Shown here one piece after another: positions 6,813 to 10,444 of a DNA stretch of 10,444 bases. Source of the stretch: a bacterium (GTDB taxonomy: Bacteria; Krumholzibacteriota; Krumholzibacteriia; WVZY01). Where the stretch lies: positions 1 to 10,444 of the forward strand of contig JAPUJU010000122.1 in the NCBI GenBank assembly GCA_027296025.1, given 5' to 3'. The notes beneath the pieces were generated by a model. That model ran no database searches. It was given only the letters and a program-made list of their open reading frames with translations, and was not told the DNA's origin. Each line of letters opens with the position of its first letter. Position 1 is the first letter of the stretch. The position numbers were made by a program, and so were the translations under genes.

Positions 6813-7091
6813 ATGATCAGTTGCAAAGAAGCCGCGGAGCTTACGTCGCGACGACTCGATGAGCCATTGTCATTCCAAAATCGAATGGCGCTGCGTTTTC
6901 ACGTGTTGATGTGTTCGCTCTGCCGAACGTTTGCCAAACAACTGGCGATGATCCGGCACTTATCTCAAGTCGCCGGAGACTTCGGACCGAACTCCGTCAT
7001 CGCCGCAGGAAGCGGTATGCAGAAAACGCTGCCGCCAGCCACAAAGGCAAGATTGAAGGGGGCCATTTCAGGTAAGGACTGGACCTTGTAA
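6813..7091 (+). CDS. Small zinc-finger anti-sigma-like protein (HxxxCxxC)
   Basis: A 92-residue protein immediately downstream of the sigma gene, probably its partner. It opens MISCKEAAELTSRRLDEPLS, the typical start of zinc-binding anti-sigma (zf-HC2/ZAS-like) proteins. The metal site is visible as Cys4 and then His30-x3-Cys34-x2-Cys37 in HVLMCSLC. In characterised ZAS proteins such a site holds Zn2+ and may act as a thiol redox switch. Unlike many anti-sigma factors it has no obvious transmembrane helix; the rest is short, basic and helical (MIRHLSQV, ATKARLKGAI). That suggests a cytoplasmic regulator, or one sensing an internal signal. GTG 6810 would add one Met and sits 7 bases after TGAGG (6798-6802); ATG 6813 is 10 bases away and gives the family-like N-terminus. 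An anti-sigma role is inferred from motif and position. Confidence 0.8.
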   Translation: MISCKEAAELTSRRLDEPLSFQNRMALRFHVLMCSLCRTFAKQLAMIRHLSQVAGDFGPNSVIAAGSGMQKTLPPATKARLKGAISGKDWTL

Positions 7092-7148
7092 GCTTTCGGC
7101 TTCTGCTGGTACTCACCTGTGTATTCGCGTCACGAACCATCAGAACAT

Positions 7149-7223
7149 AGAGGCGGGGCACTCATCTGGACACAACCAGATATCCTCCCAACGCTGCACT
7201 AGTGTCCTGCCTCTCTAATTTTT
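7149..7223 (+). terminator. Long imperfect inverted repeat with inner hairpin and T-tract
   Basis: AGAGGCGGGGCACT (7149-7162) pairs with AGTGTCCTGCCTCT (7201-7214): 12 of 14 positions are Watson-Crick and the other two are G-U if transcribed rightward, so the RNA stem would be unbroken. The enclosed 38 bases contain a second perfect stem, ATCTGG (7164-7169) with CCAGAT (7176-7181), loop of 6. A run of five T (7219-7223) follows 4 bases later. It could terminate the sigma/anti-sigma transcript, although the stem base and T-run are not directly adjacent and the loop is large. It might equally be a small structured RNA or the remains of a miniature mobile element with inverted ends. Confidence 0.4.
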
Positions 7224-7275
7224 CCACGGAACCCGATCTCCACTCTTGCGTACAAAGGTACCTACGATAAGTATG

Positions 7276-7293
7276 GAAACGCGAATGCGTTTC
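7276..7293. promoter_or_regulatory. Perfect 7-bp inverted repeat, candidate operator
   Basis: GAAACGC (7276-7282), spacer GAAT, GCGTTTC (7287-7293): a perfect dyad 57 bases before the rhodanese start codon. The position and the half-site/spacer layout fit a dimeric repressor or activator site, and it lies where the operon promoter should be. It could also fold as an RNA hairpin in the 5' leader. No regulator is encoded nearby apart from the sigma/anti-sigma pair. Confidence 0.4.
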
Positions 7294-7350
7294 GTGTAGC
7301 ATAAGGGTTGATTCATCCCCTGAGATTCACGCCTAATCCGGAGTTCACAA

Positions 7351-7890
7351 ATGAAGTTCATCAAAGACCTTGCCGGGGGCTTTGTCCTTCTCATTATCGC
7401 GGCCGTCATCGGCGTCGCGCAAAACGCCGTCCGCGGCAACCCGGTCAAGCTGATTCTCGAAGCCCCCAGAGTCGCCGAGCGCCCGGCAGACGAAACGCAC
7501 GTCGATCGGGTCAAGAGCGAGAGTGACGAACCGGCTCATCACCGTGACCCGAGTGACGTGAGCAAAGAGCAGCTTCAGGAGATGATGGCGACGGGGATGA
7601 CGTTTGTGATCGATGCGCGCGGTGAGGAGGAATATACGGAAGGCCACATTTCGGGAGCAATCAATGTCCCGTACGAAAAGTTCATCGATTACTACCAGGC
7701 CCTCACAGACTACGTGCCGCGCGACGCGAGCGTTGTCGTTTACTGCACGAGCATTACGTGTGATCTCGGCGACAGACTCATCATCGAGTTGAAACTGGAC
7801 GGATACGAAAACGTGGTTCTCTACAGGGATGGCTGGGAAGAATGGTCCGAGTCAGACCTTCCAGTGGAGACCGGCGCGTGGGAATACTAG
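7351..7890 (+). CDS. Membrane-anchored rhodanese-like sulfurtransferase
   Basis: A 179-residue protein with one N-terminal membrane helix (about 8-25, GGFVLLIIAAVIGVA) with no obvious signal-peptidase site. A hydrophilic linker (about 40-68) is followed by a single rhodanese domain (about 70-175), predicted to face the periplasm. Rhodaneses move sulfane sulfur through a cysteine persulfide. Seen here: FVIDARGEEEYTEGHISGA (85-103), the canonical CH2A-like start, then the active loop VVYCTSITCDLGDR with catalytic Cys132 and a second cysteine, Cys137, and finally YRDGWEEW (158-165). The CxxxxC loop, in place of the usual CxxGxR-type loop, suggests disulfide or thiol redox chemistry rather than simple cyanide-type sulfur transfer (inference). 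GGAG (7340-7343) sits 7 bases before the ATG. The next gene begins 4 bases after its stop, and I recall MauE/DoxX proteins often adjoining such rhodaneses. Confidence 0.9.
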   Translation: MKFIKDLAGGFVLLIIAAVIGVAQNAVRGNPVKLILEAPRVAERPADETHVDRVKSESDEPAHHRDPSDVSKEQLQEMMATGMTFVIDARGEEEYTEGHISGAINVPYEKFIDYYQALTDYVPRDASVVVYCTSITCDLGDRLIIELKLDGYENVVLYRDGWEEWSESDLPVETGAWEY

Positions 7891-7894
7891 GGAA

Positions 7895-8392
7895 ATGACA
7901 ACCGAAACGCAGACGATCCGCAGCGCCAATCCGCTCACCGTGATTCTAACGAGTGGTGGGTTCATTTTCGTGCTGAGGGTTTTTCTCGGCGCACTGTTTG
8001 TCTATTCGGCGATAAACAAGGTAGGCGATCCAAGGGGTTTCGGGGTGGCGGTCCGCGCGTACGAAATCATCCCTATTGCGTTGTCGAATCTCTTCGCCCT
8101 GTCAGTAGCCTGGGGTGAACTCGTCGCCGGTGTCCTTCTCGTTCTCGGCGTTCAGACCCGCAAGGCAGCGGCTGCTATCCTCTGGCTGATCCTTTCCTTC
8201 GTGATCGCGATCACGATCACGATCGTACGTGGGCTCACCGTCGACTGTGGCTGCTTCGGGAACGAAGGCGGCCACAGCACCGGCTACGGGCTGATCATCC
8301 GCGATCTCTTCCTCATGGTCACCGCCATCATGGTGATCCACTTCGACCGGGGCACACTCAGCCTCGGCAGGCTGAGCGGGCGAAAAGGCTGA
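7895..8392 (+). CDS. MauE/DoxX-like four-helix membrane protein
   Basis: A 165-residue integral membrane protein of the MauE/DoxX type. MauE is needed for maturation of the disulfide-rich methylamine dehydrogenase small subunit, and relatives are thought to act in periplasmic thiol/disulfide metabolism. Four hydrophobic helices are visible (about 22-42, 61-87, 91-112, 132-149). After the first comes the family stretch FVYSAINKVGDPRGF (35-49), then YEIIP (56-60), and between helices three and four the hallmark VDCGCFG (116-122) with Cys118 and Cys120, presumably at the membrane surface. No methylamine dehydrogenase genes are present, so a general role together with the adjacent rhodanese is more likely. 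The start ATG lies 4 bases after the rhodanese stop and an AGGGA overlaps that stop, implying coupled translation. Confidence 0.88.
   Translation: MTTETQTIRSANPLTVILTSGGFIFVLRVFLGALFVYSAINKVGDPRGFGVAVRAYEIIPIALSNLFALSVAWGELVAGVLLVLGVQTRKAAAAILWLILSFVIAITITIVRGLTVDCGCFGNEGGHSTGYGLIIRDLFLMVTAIMVIHFDRGTLSLGRLSGRKG
8357..8376. other. Perfect 8-bp stem-loop at a convergent gene junction
   Basis: CTCAGCCT (8357-8364), loop CGGC, AGGCTGAG (8369-8376): a perfect 8-bp stem with a tetraloop inside the last codons of the MauE-like gene, 22 bases past the end of the oppositely oriented dehydrogenase gene. Its place between two convergent transcripts suggests a bidirectional terminator, but neither strand has a following T-run, so this may be chance or a Rho-assisted pause site. 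Confidence 0.3.
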
Positions 8393-8398
8393 CCCGAC

Positions 8399-9709
8399 TT
8401 ACCAGTTGAATCCGTGATAGTCGATTCCGTCCGGCGGTGCGTCGAAAAGACGTACCAGGTCGATGACCGTTTTTCCACCGGAGAGCTTCGAGACGACCTT
8501 GGCAAACCTGGGGTCGTCGTGTCCGACGATAATGGTCTCGCCGAAACGCATCGCCTCATCGAGATCGGCGATCATGAGGTTCGATATATGGGGAATTTCC
8601 TTTTCAATGTACGCCCTGTTGGCGCCGACGAGTCGGGCCAATGAGACGTTTTCATCGTAGATGCGAATGTCGTATCCCTTGCCGAGAAACGTCTCGATGA
8701 GGATTACGAGCGGGCTCTCACGCAGGTCGTCGGTCCCCGGTTTGAAGCTCAGGCCGAGGAACGTCAGCGGTCTCTTGCCTGCCTCCTGAATCATGCGTAC
8801 GGCGCGGTCGATTTGCATGTCGTTGCTGGGAAGGATCGACGAAAGGAGTGGCAGATCCTGATCCTCGCTGCGGCCCTTGTAGAGAATCGCACGAATATCC
8901 TTCGGAAGGCACGAACCGCCGAACGCGAACCCGGGCTTGAGATACGCTCTCGATATGTTCAGCTTCGTGTCGGAGGCAAAAATGTCCATCACCTCATGAC
9001 TGTCGACGCCGAGTATTTTTGACAGCGTTCCGACTTCGTTCGCGAAGGAAATCTTGAGGGCGTGAAAGACGTTATCCACGTACTTGACCATCTCGGCTGT
9101 CGCGATCGACGTCTTGACCACCGGAGCTTCGATTCCCTCGTACAGCGACACCACATGATCCGCGGCGTCACTACTCGCCGCCCCCACCACGGTCTTCGGA
9201 GGATTGAAGTAGTCGTGTACCGCCGTGCCTTCGCGAAGGAACTCGGGGTTTACCGCGACCTGAATCCGATCCGGCAGGCTGCCTCCGAATCCCTCCTCGA
9301 GCGAGGGAATGACGTGATTTTCTGTACTGCCCGGGATCATCGTACTGCGCACGCAGACGACGTGGTGGGTCTTCTTCTTCAGGGCTCTGCCGATTTCGCG
9401 GCACACCCTGTCGACATAGTCCAGGTTAAGGCTGTTGTTCGGCCGGCTCGGGGTTCCCACGCAGATCAGCGACAGCTCCGATCCCGCAACCGCATCGTCT
9501 GCCGACGCGACGGCGCGCAGGGTGCCGTTCTTGACGGCTTTGCCGATCAACGTCTCGAGGTCCTTCTCAATGACGGGCGATTTGCCACCGTTGAGGAGAT
9601 CCACCTTGGTCAAATCGACATCCACCCCGGTGACATCGTGTCCCGCCTCTGCAAGGCACGCCGCCGATACGCAACCGACGTAACCCAGTCCGAAGATGCT
9701 GATTTTCAT
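8399..9709 (-). CDS. algD: GDP-mannose 6-dehydrogenase-like nucleotide-sugar dehydrogenase (AlgD-like)
   Basis: A 436-residue enzyme of the UDP-glucose/GDP-mannose dehydrogenase family. It oxidises C6 of a nucleotide sugar in two NAD+-dependent steps to give the uronic acid used for polysaccharides. It starts MKISIFGLGYVG, the Rossmann NAD-binding motif. Further landmarks are LICVGTPSRPN (81-91), VAVNPEFLREGTAVHDY (151-167), AEMVKYVDNVFHALK (205-219, likely catalytic Lys209) and GFAFGGSCLPKD (260-271) with the nucleophile Cys267. FLGLSFKPGTDDLRESPLV lies in the C-terminal nucleotide-sugar domain. Length, spacing and sequence (GKSPVIE, LNISRAYLKPGFAFGG, FKPGTDDLRESPLV) resemble Pseudomonas AlgD more than UDP-glucose dehydrogenases, so GDP-mannose is the likelier substrate; this is from memory, not a search. 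ATG 9709 overlaps the glycosyltransferase TGA as ATGA, indicating translational coupling in an exopolysaccharide operon. Confidence 0.93.
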   Translation of the reverse strand: MKISIFGLGYVGCVSAACLAEAGHDVTGVDVDLTKVDLLNGGKSPVIEKDLETLIGKAVKNGTLRAVASADDAVAGSELSLICVGTPSRPNNSLNLDYVDRVCREIGRALKKKTHHVVCVRSTMIPGSTENHVIPSLEEGFGGSLPDRIQVAVNPEFLREGTAVHDYFNPPKTVVGAASSDAADHVVSLYEGIEAPVVKTSIATAEMVKYVDNVFHALKISFANEVGTLSKILGVDSHEVMDIFASDTKLNISRAYLKPGFAFGGSCLPKDIRAILYKGRSEDQDLPLLSSILPSNDMQIDRAVRMIQEAGKRPLTFLGLSFKPGTDDLRESPLVILIETFLGKGYDIRIYDENVSLARLVGANRAYIEKEIPHISNLMIADLDEAMRFGETIIVGHDDPRFAKVVSKLSGGKTVIDLVRLFDAPPDGIDYHGFNW

Positions 9710-10444
9710 GTTCGCCCGCTTCCTTCATCGATGCGGTCAAGCACCGTCGCGAGACGTTTCGTCAACGCACGCCGTTCGAACTTGCTGATCTCGTCTTCTT
9801 TTCTCTTGAAACGCTTTCCGACGGTGAACCACTCGTCGTAGAGCGTCTCTATTGCATGAACCATTCCATCGACATCGTCCGGGTCGGCGAAAATTCCCGC
9901 CTGCGCCCTCTCAATGATATCACGTACCTCCCCCTCCGGGACCATCGCGAGTACCGGGTTTCCCGAACCCATATAACTGAAGAGCTTCGACGGAATCCAC
10001 CCGCGGCTCTTCTCTCCCCGTGACAACACGAGCAGCAGCGCCGTCGAACTCTTCAGGATCGTCAGATGTTCTTCGTAATCGAGAAAACCCAAGCGGTGAA
10101 TCACATCTTCGAGCCCCATCTTCTTGATGATCGGATCAAACCCGTGTCCAAGCTGCCCCATGAATTTGACGCAGAGCCGCTCGCGGAGATCGGGGCGTCG
10201 GGCCGAGAGCTTCGAAAGCGCCTCGAAGAAGTAGAGTGGCGAATAGGTTCGCATGACCTCATCACCCGCACTTTTCTTGAAGGACGAGCCCACACTGAAA
10301 TAGAACGCTCCCGCATACGTCAACGTAAACTTGTCGTCTCGCTTCTCTGGGACGGCGTCGAAGTCGTCTCCGTCGAAGCCTTTGTGAATCGTGATAAACT
10401 TGGCCCGGTCCTGCCCGTCACCAAAGTCGCGGACGAGAAGTTCT
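9706..10444 (-). CDS. GT4-type glycosyltransferase, C-terminal part (5' end outside window)
   Basis: About 245 codons are present and the frame stays open to the window edge, so this is the C-terminal half or more of a family-4, GT-B fold glycosyltransferase that moves a sugar from an activated donor onto a growing glycan. At the entry is ITIHKGFDGDDF, the NGFD-like motif that begins the donor-binding domain in this family. It is followed by FTLTYAGAFYFSVG, then LGFLDYEEHLTILKSSTALLLVL and SKLFSYMGSGNPVLAMVPEG (the E-x7-E region variant, where the usual first Glu is replaced by the SKLFSYMGSG form), and VDGMVHAIETLYDEW near the end. The initiation codon is not in the window; the TTG at 10323 is internal, since family motifs lie upstream of it. 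It is directly upstream of, and coupled by ATGA to, the AlgD-like gene. The sugar and acceptor are unknown. Confidence 0.88.
   Translation of the reverse strand, partial: ELLVRDFGDGQDRAKFITIHKGFDGDDFDAVPEKRDDKFTLTYAGAFYFSVGSSFKKSAGDEVMRTYSPLYFFEALSKLSARRPDLRERLCVKFMGQLGHGFDPIIKKMGLEDVIHRLGFLDYEEHLTILKSSTALLLVLSRGEKSRGWIPSKLFSYMGSGNPVLAMVPEGEVRDIIERAQAGIFADPDDVDGMVHAIETLYDEWFTVGKRFKRKEDEISKFERRALTKRLATVLDRIDEGSGRT

Larger units (their letters stand above)
7092..7350. other. Largest non-coding gap, 259 bases, with inverted repeats
   Basis: No plausible coding frame fills this stretch between the anti-sigma-like gene and the rhodanese gene. It contains the nested inverted repeat at 7149-7214 with a T-tract, the perfect inverted repeat at 7276-7293, and presumably the promoter of the rhodanese/MauE operon. 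I could not place a convincing -35/-10 pair. TTGCGT (7246-7251) is a weak -35 candidate without a good partner, and TAGCAT (7297-7302) is a weak -10 candidate. Confidence 0.7.

Noticed and set aside
7195..7214. Possible insertion-sequence end (CACTAGTGTCCTGCC)
   Set aside because: It faintly recalls ends of mobile elements, but there is no transposase, no target-site duplication that I can find, and the flanking genes are intact. Kept only as one reading of the inverted repeat finding.
9062..9841. A 259-codon open frame on the + strand
   Set aside because: Antisense to the AlgD-like gene and the glycosyltransferase 3' end, rich in Arg and His, with no motif. A shadow frame.

Overview
The window reads as an ordinary, gene-dense piece of a bacterial chromosome of moderately high G+C. 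It has 14 protein genes, almost no spare DNA, and no RNA gene, CRISPR array, insertion sequence or phage gene that I can see. The mix is a SUF operon using SufU rather than SufE, with SufT, a bacilliredoxin and a conserved hypothetical, next to an OPT transporter, a rhodanese/MauE pair and an AlgD-like dehydrogenase. This suggests a member of, or a relative of, the FCB (Bacteroidota/Rhodothermota/Gemmatimonadota-like) group, probably known mainly from metagenomes. That placement is inference from gene content only.

Region 1 (1-2299, + strand) is the 3' part of an iron-sulfur cluster assembly operon: sufS (5' end outside the window), sufU, sufT, a BrxA/BrxB bacilliredoxin and an uncharacterised conserved protein. 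The genes are packed with short gaps, and two junctions are one-base TAGTG stop/start overlaps (525 and 1787), so the last, unknown gene very likely belongs to the operon. Region 2 (2306-6119, - strand) converges on it with only 6 bases between. It reads OPT-family transporter, then a phosphoserine-phosphatase-like HAD hydrolase, then a LOG-family nucleotide phosphoribohydrolase, apparently one transcript.

Region 3 (6219-7091, + strand) is divergent from the OPT gene and encodes an ECF-type sigma factor followed by a small zinc-finger (HxxxCxxC) anti-sigma-like protein without a membrane segment. Region 4 (7092-7350) is the only sizeable non-coding stretch. It holds a 14-bp imperfect inverted repeat enclosing a second hairpin and followed by a T-tract, plus a perfect 7-bp inverted repeat just before the next operon. 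Region 5 (7351-8392, + strand) pairs a membrane-anchored rhodanese with a MauE/DoxX-like four-helix membrane protein carrying a DCGCFG motif, a likely extracytoplasmic thiol/sulfur redox unit.

Region 6 (8399-10444, - strand) is the end of a polysaccharide locus: a GT4-type glycosyltransferase (5' end outside the window), coupled by an ATGA overlap to an AlgD-like nucleotide-sugar 6-dehydrogenase.

Nothing here is a clearly new defence or mobile system. The best leads are the unknown protein closing the suf operon, the rhodanese/MauE pair with its CxxxxC active loop, and the structured non-coding segment at 7149-7223.
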